DNA from: Planctomycetaceae bacterium
GTDB lineage: Bacteria; Planctomycetota; Planctomycetia; Pirellulales; UBA1268
DNA length: 44,719 nucleotides
Assembly (NCBI GenBank): GCA_947453375.1
Contig: CANGGT010000009.1
Span: 1-44,719, forward strand
Reading direction: 5' to 3'
A program made the translations under genes and the position numbers. A model generated the notes under the pieces. It was not told where the DNA came from, did not search any database, and was given only the letters and a program-made list of their open reading frames with translations. The stretch's first letter is position 1. Every line of letters begins with the position of its first letter. Below are positions 35,956 to 43,994 of this stretch, piece by piece.

Positions 35956-36648
35956 ATGCCGATGCTCTGCCTCCGGTCGCTGTTAGCCTTGGCGCTCGTG
36001 ATTGGCCCGGTGTCTTCGGGGGGAGCATCGGCCGCTGAACGCGATCGTGCCCTGATGGCCCTCAGCGTGCCGCCGTTTTACGACTCCGACGGGCCGCGGA
36101 TCCGCGTGGGCCCGTTCAGTGAGCAGCTTAAGTCGGCTGATCCTGATTCGATTCTCGCACTCGTGGAAAAGATGAAGGCAAAGCAGGGCGACCTGCCTGT
36201 CGAGGCGATGTTCGTCACCGCGGTGCGGCTCTACGACTTAGGACACAAAGACGAGGCGGTGTACTGGTTCTACTCGGCCCGCCATCGTCAACGCCTCTAT
36301 CGGAAGGTCTTGGTGGAGGAGTCTGCAGGCGGCATCGGTTCGATGGGGTTTGAGTGCCTGCAAGCGCAGAACGCCTTCCAGCAGTTGGCTGGTGAATTCA
36401 TCAACGGGTATGCGTTTGGCGACCTTGAGAAGGTCAAGTTGGTCATCAAGACGGTGCAGGGGGAGGCCACGAGTGTGCCGGATCTCAAGACAACGTATCC
36501 GGGCGTGGAGTTTGTCGACGAAGCAACGTGGAAGAAGACCAGTGAAGATCTTGCCAAGGAACTAGACGGGCTTCTCGAGATGATAGACAAAGATGCAGAC
36601 AAGATAAGGGCGGCACGGAAGCGGAACGGCATCGAGGGGAAGTATTAG
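35956..36648 (+). CDS. Secreted protein of unknown function
   Basis: A 230-residue protein with a signal peptide (MPMLCLRSLLALALVIGPVS, cut near ASA-AER). The mature part is helical: RVGPFSEQLKSADPDSILAL, AMFVTAVRLYDLGHKDEAVY-WFYSARHRQ (TPR-like), and a Lys/Glu-rich C-terminus. I do not recognise a family beyond similarity to short TPR proteins. GGGAAG lies before the ATG. The open frame extends upstream to the GTG at 35779 with a second signal-like segment, which would give 289 residues. The GC content is below the core average, which suggests transfer. Confidence 0.7.
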   Translation: MPMLCLRSLLALALVIGPVSSGGASAAERDRALMALSVPPFYDSDGPRIRVGPFSEQLKSADPDSILALVEKMKAKQGDLPVEAMFVTAVRLYDLGHKDEAVYWFYSARHRQRLYRKVLVEESAGGIGSMGFECLQAQNAFQQLAGEFINGYAFGDLEKVKLVIKTVQGEATSVPDLKTTYPGVEFVDEATWKKTSEDLAKELDGLLEMIDKDADKIRAARKRNGIEGKY

Positions 36649-36757
36649 TGGCCGTGCGGCGTGCCAGGCGTTGGGGTTGGCGAGCGTGGCCGGATCCGAA
36701 AGGGATGGTCCGGCGGCGGCAGTTGTGGCTAAGCGGGGCCAATTCGGGGCAGAAGTG

Positions 36758-37267
36758 ATGGCGACCATCGAGCATCTCCACGACCACCCCGATGACTCCA
36801 GTCGCGGGCTCTACCTGCTCGATTGCGACGCCTTCGCCGATATTGTTCCGGCGCTGTCCGATCTTCCTGGCGAGTTCTTTGTGGCGCTCTTGATCGCGGA
36901 TTTCTCTGCGGTCAGTCGAGAAGTCCTGGTCGACTTGTCCCGAGAGCTGATAGCAGCGGGAGTTCGATACTTCTGTGCGTGGGGGCGGGATTGCCAGGTG
37001 GCGCACCTTGCGTTCGATCTTGCCTGTTGCGAGTTCGAAACCGACAGCGAAGCTGTCATTCTCACAACTGATCACTCCAGGGAGTCGATCGAAGCCGCGA
37101 TCTGGTTCGCGACCGTCTGCGCGTATCCAGTCGATCCGTACGATCGAGGATGGAATGCGACGGTAGCGATCTGCGTCAGCGACCGTGCCGCCTCGCAAAC
37201 GGTTCGCAAAGCATTCACGGACCCTATCGCGTTCTCTAAGAGTCATGGCCCTGCCATCAAGGATTGA
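36758..37267 (+). CDS. Unknown conserved-looking 169-aa protein
   Basis: A soluble protein with the pattern LYLLDCDAFADIVPALSDLP, GEFFVALLIADFSAVSREVL, then LIAAGVRYFCAWGRDCQVAH and TDHSRESIEAAIWFATVCAY. This alternation of strands and helices suggests an alpha/beta Rossmann-like fold. I recall similar proteins in Planctomycetes but no function. The ATG at 36758 is preferred over a TTG at 36671 because sequence before it resembles spacer. No strong ribosome binding site is seen. Confidence 0.65.
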   Translation: MATIEHLHDHPDDSSRGLYLLDCDAFADIVPALSDLPGEFFVALLIADFSAVSREVLVDLSRELIAAGVRYFCAWGRDCQVAHLAFDLACCEFETDSEAVILTTDHSRESIEAAIWFATVCAYPVDPYDRGWNATVAICVSDRAASQTVRKAFTDPIAFSKSHGPAIKD

Positions 37268-37658
37268 GACGCTTCCTGGCAGATTCCGCGATCGACGGCG
37301 GTGTCCTCTCCCCGCTCCTCGGGAGATTGAAATCCGCCCCGATCCCGGTGACGTCGCGAGCACGACTCTGGTTGGCAAAGCATCAGATGGACTCGGACTC
37401 ACGCCCCGCTTCTCCCGATGGCTTTACCCACCACGCTGACCCTCGAGCGGGAAGATGCCCGCGTCGTGGCTCGGAGGGGCGAGCCCCTGCCGTGGCGGGT
37501 GTTGGTCGGGGCAGATACCATGGTGGTAATCCGGAAATGGCTCCGGGGATTCCCTGCTGCTGCCGGCTTCTGCTGGTGAACGGTGGCGGGTGGCGGTAAC
37601 AGACCATGGGAAAGGAGGGTGGCGATGATACGCGATGACATACGTCCGATCTCGCTTC
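37268..37658. other. Region between unknown gene and tRNA, no gene seen
   Basis: 391 bases with short open frames only and no supported gene. The DNA returns to high GC. It separates the accessory stretch from the tRNA. Confidence 0.4.
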
Positions 37659-37730
37659 CCTCCCGTAGCTCAGTGGCAGAGCGTCGGCCTTATAAGCCGG
37701 TGGTCGCAGGTTCGATTCCCGCCGGGAGGA
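37659..37730 (+). tRNA. tRNA with anticodon TAT (Ile, AUA codon)
   Basis: A full cloverleaf can be drawn: acceptor CCTCCCG/CGGGAGG, D stem GCTC/GAGC, anticodon stem TCGGC/GCCGG with the loop CTTATAA (anticodon TAT at 37691-37693), a 5-base variable loop, T stem GCAGG/CCCGC with one A-C mismatch, T loop TTCGATT, and discriminator A. CCA is not encoded; a T-run follows. In most bacteria AUA is read by a CAT tRNA modified to lysidine, so a TAT anticodon is uncommon. The C1-G72 pair and the T-stem mismatch leave open that it is a tRNA-like relic. Confidence 0.8.
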
Positions 37731-37763
37731 TTTTGCCGTTGGCGTTCTGCTGCCTGCGGCCCT

Positions 37764-38315
37764 TCAGTTATGCCAAGGCTTCGCCGGCCTGTGCTTGATG
37801 CGGAGTGCCGCGGCGAGGTTCGCATCGGCGACGAGCGTCGTGGCGCGTTGCCAGAGGCTCTCCTGATCGCCGAACACGAGATCACTGGAGGCCGGGGCGA
37901 TTCCCCAGTCGCCGGCCGCAACTTCCGATTCGAGCTGCCCGGCGCCCCAGCCGGAATAGCCGGCGAAGACGAGGAGCGGCCTATGACCGTCACGAAGGAG
38001 CGTGACGACGAGTTTCTTGCGCATGGCGAGAAACACCCCCGGCACGACGTCACGCTCGGTCATCGCCGGGACCGAATGGAGCGCGAGCAGTGGCCCCTCG
38101 AGCGGCCCGCCGTTCATGAGCGCGAGGTCGGAGGGGCACGGCCCGTGCGCCGTTTCATCCCAGATCGCTTCCAGACGCTCGTCGCCGGGGCGATTGAGGA
38201 CGAGGCCGAGGGCCCCGCCCCGATCGTGTTCGACGAGGAGGACCACCGTCCGGGAAAAGTTCGGGTCGTTGAGTTTCGCCGCAGCGACGAGGAGATGTCC
38301 GGAGAGCGAACCCAT
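37764..38315 (-). CDS. YqgE/AlgH family protein
   Basis: A 183-residue protein of the UPF0301 (YqgE/AlgH) family. It begins with SLSGHLLVAAAKLNDPNFSR, then VVLLVEHDRGGALGLVLNRP, MNGGPLEGPLLALHS and FAGYSGWGAGQLESEVAAGD-W, all diagnostic. Members are cytoplasmic; AlgH was once linked to alginate regulation, but the molecular role is unclear. Length and motifs are normal. It is convergent with the tRNA (33 bases between). Confidence 0.93.
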   Translation of the reverse strand: MGSLSGHLLVAAAKLNDPNFSRTVVLLVEHDRGGALGLVLNRPGDERLEAIWDETAHGPCPSDLALMNGGPLEGPLLALHSVPAMTERDVVPGVFLAMRKKLVVTLLRDGHRPLLVFAGYSGWGAGQLESEVAAGDWGIAPASSDLVFGDQESLWQRATTLVADANLAAALRIKHRPAKPWHN

Positions 38316-38566
38316 CGAAGCCTCGTTGAGCGCGGTTCAGGCGGAGGGGCGATCGCGGTGGCGGGGATCGCCCGATCGTCGCCGTTGCATTCTAACGGCC
38401 GATTGGCCCGGCGAACGGCCGGCTGGCCCCCGGTCGCATGAATCCTCGGCCCGTCGTTGCCTTGCCTGGGATACGGGAGGGTGGAGCGATCCGCAGGGGG
38501 GAACGTAGACTCCCCAACCGGTCGTCGGGGCCGAGCGTTTTCCTAGCCCTCCGACGCCCCCGCACC

Positions 38567-40006
38567 ATGACCGCGCCCCGCAACGAGGACCGACCCTTGG
38601 CAGCAGACGGACATCTCCCCACAACCGGCAGCGTCTCTTCCAGGCTCGGCACGCTCGAACTCGATCACGGTTACCCGACCGCGGCCACCGTCGAGAAGCT
38701 CTTCGACGACCTCGATTTCCAGCGCGCCTGCCAGGCGTATCTCTGGGCCCTCCCCCTGATGGCCATGGTGCAGTGGCAGAGCGAGCATGCGACGAAGTTC
38801 GGCGCGGGGAAGCTCGACTATGTCGACTACCTCACGTTCCAAGACAAGCTCGGCCTCCTCACGGCCAACGCCACCACTCCCTACATCATGGCCTTCCCGA
38901 ACCTGCGGGAATCGGGGCCGCTCGTCCTCGAGATCCCGGCCGGGCCGACGGCGGGAGGCTGCACCGACTTCTGGCAGCGGCCGATCACCGATTCCGGGCA
39001 GACCGGCCCCGACAAGGGAGCGGGGGGGAAGTATCTGATCCTCGGCCCCGACGACGCCGACATGAAGCCCGAGGGCTACTTCGTGTTCCGCTCGCCGACG
39101 GTCAACATCTTCTCGGCTCACCGTGTCCTCGATCCCGATCCGGCCAAGGCCAGAGCGCTCATCGAAGGGCTGCGGATCTATCCTTATGCGACGCGTCAGG
39201 CCCCAGCCCCCACGCGCCATGTTTCTCCTGCCGGGAGGGCATGGAGCGGCGAGCAGCCCCGCGGGCTTGCCTATTGGGAGGAGCTGGCGAGGGTCGTCAA
39301 CGAGGAGCCGGTTCACGAGCGCGACCGGATCGTGATGGGGATGCTCCAGCCGCTGGGCATCGAGAAGGGGAAGCCGTTCGCACCGAGCCCGAGGCAGCAG
39401 AAAATCCTCGCCGACGCTGCCGCAGCGGGCGAGGCGATGGCCCGGGCGATCGCGTATCAGAAGCGGTTTGCAGGCGCGAAGATCTGGCCGAAGCGGGCCT
39501 GGGAAAAATCCCTCATGCTCGCCGAGACGAATCAGGAGGCCCCCCACCACACCGAGCTCGACGAACGCACGAGCTGGTTCTACGAGGCGGTCGGCGTGTC
39601 GGTGGGGATGATGGGCCGGGCCGTCGGCGTGGGGCAGGTCTACCTCGAGGCCGCTCGGGACTCTGCCGGAAAGTGGCTCGACGGTGGCAAGTCCTACCGT
39701 CTCACCGTGCCGAAGGACGTGCCGGTCGCGCAGTTCTGGTCGGTCACCGTCTATGACAACGAGACACGCTGTTTCGTCGATACCGGCGTCCAGCCCGACC
39801 GATCCTCCCGCGATCCGATCGTCACCAACCCCGACGGCTCGGTCGACCTCTTCTTCGGCCCGGCAGCCCCCGCCGGACAGCCGGCGAGCAATTGGATCCA
39901 GACGCTTCCCGGGAAAGGGTGGTTCAGCTACTTCCGGCTCTACGGCCCGACGGCTACCTTCTTCGACCGCTCCTGGGTCCTCGGCGATTTCGAACCGGTC
40001 GGATGA
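38567..40006 (+). CDS. DUF1254/DUF1214 protein
   Basis: A 479-residue protein with DUF1254 (about 60-190; YLWALPLMAMVQWQ, TPYIMAFPNLRESGPLVLEI) and DUF1214 (about 360-470; YRLTVPKDVPVAQFWSVTVY, WIQTLPGKGWFSYFRLYGPT). The pair is common in bacteria and its biochemical role is unknown. No signal peptide is seen at the chosen start, although many relatives are exported; a longer frame from 38438 does not add one. It stands between opposing genes. Confidence 0.92.
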   Translation: MTAPRNEDRPLAADGHLPTTGSVSSRLGTLELDHGYPTAATVEKLFDDLDFQRACQAYLWALPLMAMVQWQSEHATKFGAGKLDYVDYLTFQDKLGLLTANATTPYIMAFPNLRESGPLVLEIPAGPTAGGCTDFWQRPITDSGQTGPDKGAGGKYLILGPDDADMKPEGYFVFRSPTVNIFSAHRVLDPDPAKARALIEGLRIYPYATRQAPAPTRHVSPAGRAWSGEQPRGLAYWEELARVVNEEPVHERDRIVMGMLQPLGIEKGKPFAPSPRQQKILADAAAAGEAMARAIAYQKRFAGAKIWPKRAWEKSLMLAETNQEAPHHTELDERTSWFYEAVGVSVGMMGRAVGVGQVYLEAARDSAGKWLDGGKSYRLTVPKDVPVAQFWSVTVYDNETRCFVDTGVQPDRSSRDPIVTNPDGSVDLFFGPAAPAGQPASNWIQTLPGKGWFSYFRLYGPTATFFDRSWVLGDFEPVG

Positions 40007-40039
40007 GAAGCGGTGTTGGGGCAGGCGGCGGTGGCATCG

Positions 40040-40585
40040 TCAGCGAAGTCTGCGATCGGCGAGGGCGCGGACCGCGGCTTCGTGGCGGAGCAGCCAGGCC
40101 TTCCGCTCCACGCCCGCTGCGAAGCCGGTGAGCGAGCCGTCGGCGCCGATGACGCGGTGGCAGGGGACGATGATCGCAAGTGTGTTGCGGCCATTGGCCG
40201 CCCCGACGGCGCGGGCCTTGTTCGCCCCGCCGAGCCGCCGGGCCTGCTCGCCGTAGGTCATCGTGTGGCCGAAGGGAATCGTGCGGAGGACCTCCCAGGC
40301 GGAGCGTTGGAACGGTGTGCCGCACGGGGCGAGCGGAAGATCGAAGGTCGTCCGCAAGCCGCGGAAATACTCGTCGAGTTGGGTGACGGCCGCGCGGAGG
40401 ATCGATGCGGTCGGAGGTGAATCTCCGGCCAGTGCCGAGGCCTCGGGGCACTTCACGGCCGACACCACGGCGCTCGGCTCCCCCTCCCAGCCCACGCTCC
40501 GCAGTCCCTCCGGTGAGGCCAGGAGCGTGAGGGGCCCCAGAGGGGAGTCGACGATCGTGCTGGCGATGGGGGGCGAGGTGGACAT
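40040..40585 (-). CDS. ogt: Methylated-DNA--protein-cysteine methyltransferase
   Basis: A 181-residue suicide repair protein that takes the alkyl group from O6-alkylguanine. The acceptor Cys142 is in IVPCHRVIG, preceded by the DNA-binding helix block GTPFQRSAWEVLRTIPFGHTMTYGE and GAANGRNTLA. Length matches the Ogt/AdaC type. The ATG at 40585 fits the start of the N-terminal domain; upstream sequence in the same frame overlaps the next gene's leader and looks random. The gene symbol is by family; paralogues named ogt or ada differ only in detail. Confidence 0.93.
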   Translation of the reverse strand: MSTSPPIASTIVDSPLGPLTLLASPEGLRSVGWEGEPSAVVSAVKCPEASALAGDSPPTASILRAAVTQLDEYFRGLRTTFDLPLAPCGTPFQRSAWEVLRTIPFGHTMTYGEQARRLGGANKARAVGAANGRNTLAIIVPCHRVIGADGSLTGFAAGVERKAWLLRHEAAVRALADRRLR

Positions 40586-40715
40586 CGCTCCCGAGCGTAG
40601 GGGATGGGGCCTGTCCCCGGCTAGAATCTTCTGACGGGCACCTCGATCCGCAGGCCACCCAGAGAACAGACGTTCCGATGCGGCCCAGCCGCGAAGCCTT
40701 CCCCGGAGCCGACCG

Positions 40716-41579
40716 ATGTCCGTTCGCTGTGAACTCACGGAAACCGTCGCCACGACTCCCGATCGGGCGTTCGCGGCGATCGACGACCTCCCGCTGACGG
40801 CGAAGTGGCTTCCCCCCTGCGTCAGCCTCGAGAAGTTGGGGACGGGGCCGAACGCCCCAGGTGACAAGCTTCGCTACGTGTTCCGCGAGGGGGGAAAGCA
40901 GGCGGAGATGGCCGGCACGATCGTCGAGCGAGTGCCCGGAGAACGACTCTTCTGCCGCTACGGCGATGCGTCGTACGATGTGTCGGTCGATCTCCGCGTC
41001 GCTCCGTCGGGCGCCGGCACGCGCATGACGCATGCCATCGAGATCGCTCCGAAAACTTTCCTGGGGAAGCTCATGCAGCCGCTCATTCGCCTCGGCCTCG
41101 GGGCCCAAACCCGCGCCGCCGCCAAGAATCTTAAAAAACTCCTCGAGGCGGCGGTTGTCGTTGCCGCGATCGTCTGCGGCATCGTCGCCGGTGGGCCTGC
41201 TCTGGGGGCCGATGATGGAACGTCGCTCCTCGACGGCGTTTGGCTGCCGGTGGCGATGGAATTTGCCGGCCAGCCGTTTCCCGAGGAGGCCCGGAAGGGG
41301 ATCGTTCTCGAGATCGCCGGCGAGGCCTACACCGTCACCGTTGGGAAAGAGGTCGACAAGGGAACGGTGAAGGTCGATGCGGCGGCAACTCCCGTGACGA
41401 TCGACATCGTCGGGGTCGTCGGTCCGAACAAGGGGAAGACGATCCTCGGCATCGTCGAGGTCGAGAAGGAGACGCTGCGGGTCTGTTACGACTTCAGCGG
41501 CAAAGACCGGCCGACGGAGTTCACGACCGCCGAGGGGACGCAGCAGTTCCTCGTCACCTACGAGCGGAAGAAGCCGTGA
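40716..41579 (+). CDS. SRPBCC domain fused to TIGR03067-type domain
   Basis: A 287-residue protein with two unlike parts. Residues 1-140 form a SRPBCC/START-like domain (VRCELTETVATTPDRAFAAI, then GTRMTHAIEIAPKTFLGKLM). Then comes a hydrophobic segment (about 148-165, VVVAAIVCGIVAGGPALGA) that looks just like a signal peptide, followed by a TIGR03067-type planctomycete domain (LLDGVWLPVAMEFAGQPFPE, GIVEVEKETLRVCYDFSGKD). The frame is continuous. Either a natural fusion anchors a cytoplasmic SRPBCC domain to an outside TIGR03067 domain, or a lost stop has joined two genes. No start with a ribosome binding site was found inside. Confidence 0.8.
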   Translation: MSVRCELTETVATTPDRAFAAIDDLPLTAKWLPPCVSLEKLGTGPNAPGDKLRYVFREGGKQAEMAGTIVERVPGERLFCRYGDASYDVSVDLRVAPSGAGTRMTHAIEIAPKTFLGKLMQPLIRLGLGAQTRAAAKNLKKLLEAAVVVAAIVCGIVAGGPALGADDGTSLLDGVWLPVAMEFAGQPFPEEARKGIVLEIAGEAYTVTVGKEVDKGTVKVDAAATPVTIDIVGVVGPNKGKTILGIVEVEKETLRVCYDFSGKDRPTEFTTAEGTQQFLVTYERKKP

Positions 41580-41601
41580 CGGCGGAGTTCGCGGCGACGG
41601 T

Positions 41602-42753
41602 TCAGCCAGGCTGCGCCGCGGGGGCCATCCGAACGACGAGTTCGTCGTAGCCGAGCGTGCGGTCGTAGGCGGCGGTCTTCTCCACCCGGTCGCGCTTCGA
41701 GACGAGGTCGATCCGCTCCACCCGCCGGCAGAGGGCGTTGAGAAGCGATTTCATCACCGTCCGCGAATGGGCTGCCCCCAGGCAGAGGTGGGCTCCGAAG
41801 CCGAACGAGACGTGCGGATTGGGCCGTCGGTCGAGCCGGATGGAGAGCGGCTCGTCGAACACCGTGCCATCGAGATTGGCCGAGGCCCAGCCGAGGGAGA
41901 CCCGCCCCCCTGGCTCGACGGCGACCCCGTCGACTTCGGTGGCGACCGGGCAGACGCGGCCGATGTGCGTCAGCGGCATGAACACCCGGAAGAATTCCTC
42001 GGCGGCATGGACGATCCGATCGAGATCGGCGCGGAGGAAGGCGAAGTCGGTCGGCGTGCCGGCGAGGTGGCCGATCGCACAGGCGATCGAGTGGATGATC
42101 GTGTCGCGGCCGCCGGCGAAGGCGAGATTGGCGAAGCCGAGGAGCTCGGCACGGGTGAGCGGACGGCCGCGGAAGCTGGCCCGGGAGAGAAGGCTGAAGA
42201 AGTCGTCGCTCGGGGAAGCCTCGGCTCGATCGAAGCGGTCGTTGAGGTAGTCCTCGAGTTGGCGGGCCTTCTTCAGGCCGTCGTTCCCGTGAAAGACATG
42301 GACCCCCCAGCCGATCCAGATGTCGGCTTCTGCTTCGGGCACGTCGAGGAGGACGGTCAGCGCTCGCGACTGGAGCGGCAGGGCGAACTCCTCGACGATC
42401 TCGATCGTGTCGCGCGCGAGGGCCTCGTCGACGAGCCGGGCGATGATGCTGTCGATGCGGGCAACGAAGGCCGGCTGCTTCGCCCGGAGGAAGAAGGGCT
42501 CGACGAGCCGGCGGTAGTCGGTGTGGTCGGGGGGGTCGAGCTCGATCGGCAGTTGGCGGACGCTGCGGAGTTGCTCCTCCGAAGGGATCGGCACCCGGAA
42601 GGGAGCGTCGGAGCTGAAGGTATGCCAGTCCTTCGCGGCCCGGCGCACCTCCTCGTGGCGGAGGATCATCGGGATCTCATCCCCCTGAAACGGACAGCGG
42701 AGGACGCCGTCGGTCTCGCGGGCCTTACGGAATGGATCGTCGATGGAGGTCAT
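41602..42753 (-). CDS. Cytochrome P450
   Basis: A 383-residue heme monooxygenase of the soluble bacterial class. The heme loop FGFGAHLCLGAAHSR holds the cysteine ligand (Cys324). The I-helix shows AFAGGRDTIIHS, with Gly-Gly-Arg-Asp-Thr in place of the usual A-G-x-E/D-T, and the K-helix E-x-x-R is EEFFRV. The B-region reads DPPDHTDYRRLVEPFF. Substrate is unknown and no ferredoxin is next to it. It is convergent with the fusion gene upstream (22 bases between). Confidence 0.93.
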   Translation of the reverse strand: MTSIDDPFRKARETDGVLRCPFQGDEIPMILRHEEVRRAAKDWHTFSSDAPFRVPIPSEEQLRSVRQLPIELDPPDHTDYRRLVEPFFLRAKQPAFVARIDSIIARLVDEALARDTIEIVEEFALPLQSRALTVLLDVPEAEADIWIGWGVHVFHGNDGLKKARQLEDYLNDRFDRAEASPSDDFFSLLSRASFRGRPLTRAELLGFANLAFAGGRDTIIHSIACAIGHLAGTPTDFAFLRADLDRIVHAAEEFFRVFMPLTHIGRVCPVATEVDGVAVEPGGRVSLGWASANLDGTVFDEPLSIRLDRRPNPHVSFGFGAHLCLGAAHSRTVMKSLLNALCRRVERIDLVSKRDRVEKTAAYDRTLGYDELVVRMAPAAQPG

Positions 42754-42795
42754 GGGGGGCGTCAGCGCCGTTGGGCTGACGAAGGGCGGCGTGAG

Positions 42796-42866
42796 TTACC
42801 CGGCTAGGATTCGAACCTAGACAAAGGGAACCAAAATCCCTTGTGCTACCGTTACACCACCGGGTA
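42796..42866 (-). tRNA. tRNA-Gln (anticodon TTG)
   Basis: On the minus strand the acceptor TACCCGG pairs with CCGGGTA, followed by discriminator A. The anticodon stem AGGGA/TCCCT carries the loop TTTTGGT (anticodon TTG), and the T arm CTAGG-TTCGAAT-CCTAG is perfect. CCA is not encoded. It lies between rex and the P450 gene on the same strand. Confidence 0.96.
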
Positions 42867-42914
42867 GTGGGCGCTGCGAATCATACCCCATCACGGGAGC
42901 GGGAGGGATGGGTG

Positions 42915-43625
42915 TCAGGCGGATCCCGGCTCCGTTGGGGGGAGCGGCTCGGATCCCCCCTTGGCGAGCTTGTTGGTGACCGCAAAGGAGAGCTGTTCCA
43001 ACTCGATCGCCAGGTCGACCGCCACCGTCTGGACATGGGGGGGGAGGGCGAGGGTGACCGGGGCGAAGTTGACGATTCCCTCGATCCCCGCCGCGACCAT
43101 TCGCTCGGCGACCTCCTGGGCCCGCTCCGCCGGGACGACGATCATTCCGAGCCGGATACCCTTCTCCCGGACGACCCGAGCGAGGTCGTCGATATGGTGG
43201 ACGACGAGTCCCCGCACCGTCCCGCCGACTTTCGCCGCATCGGCGTCGAAAGCGGCTTCGATCGTGAAGTTCTGCCGTCCGAAGCCGCGGTAGCCGAGGA
43301 GCGCCTGGCCGAGGTTGCCCACCCCCACCATGACCACCGGCCAGCGGTGGTTGGTGCCGAGGATGTCGCGCATGGCGTGGATCAGTTCGTCGCAGCGGTA
43401 GCCGACCCCGGGGTAGCCGAACTGCCCGAAGAAGCCCAGGTCCTTCCGCACCTGGGCGTCGCTGAATCCGAGGAGCGCTCCGAGCTGGCTCGATGAGATC
43501 GTCAGCTGCCCGGCCCCCTGGAGTCGCTGGAGCTCGCGGAGGTAAAGGCTCAGCCGGCTGACAACGACCTTCGGGACCGAATGGTCGGACGGGAGGTCGC
43601 CGGACGTGACTCGCGAGTCGGGCAT
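42915..43625 (-). CDS. rex: Redox-sensing transcriptional repressor Rex
   Basis: A 236-residue NADH/NAD+-sensing repressor. The N-terminal winged helix (about 18-85) has VPKVVVSRLSLYLRELQRL and ISSSQLGALLGFSDAQVRKD with LGFFGQFGYPGVGY. The Rossmann domain has VMVGVGNLGQALLGY (about 98-112) and ends in a helix for domain swapping (VDLAIELEQLSFAV). Rex usually controls respiration and fermentation genes. No Rex operator was found by eye in the window. The tRNA-Gln lies 48 bases after its stop. Confidence 0.95.
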   Translation of the reverse strand: MPDSRVTSGDLPSDHSVPKVVVSRLSLYLRELQRLQGAGQLTISSSQLGALLGFSDAQVRKDLGFFGQFGYPGVGYRCDELIHAMRDILGTNHRWPVVMVGVGNLGQALLGYRGFGRQNFTIEAAFDADAAKVGGTVRGLVVHHIDDLARVVREKGIRLGMIVVPAERAQEVAERMVAAGIEGIVNFAPVTLALPPHVQTVAVDLAIELEQLSFAVTNKLAKGGSEPLPPTEPGSA

Positions 43626-43994
43626 GGGGCGTCGACGCCGTGAAGTGGGACTGTCCGCGGGAAAACTCTACCCCCCAAACCAGCGTCCCCGCAACGCGAC
43701 CCTCTCCCGAGGCCCGCCGGACGGGCCGAAAACCGTTGCCGCTCACGGTCATTCGAGGGGACGCATGGTCTCCAACCGGGGGGCGCCAAATCGCTCCGAA
43801 GAGGGGGGTGGGAGTGAATCTGTGACGGATGTGACGGCGCTGGTGGTCTGGAAAAGCTCAAGCGACTGCGTGGAATGGTCAACCTGCGGGGGATTTGTGG
43901 TCGATGGTTGAAGAGCGTGGGAAACCCTGCCCCCGCGCCCACCCAAGAGTTTCGTTCCCCTTTTTCAGGAGTCGCCCCGTGAGGGGCGGCATGC
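43626..43994. promoter_or_regulatory. Divergent region between rex and YTV gene
   Basis: 369 bases between divergent starts. Several short frames are open but none is supported. A GAGG lies about 8 bases before the YTV start. No operator or promoter pair was recognised. Confidence 0.4.
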
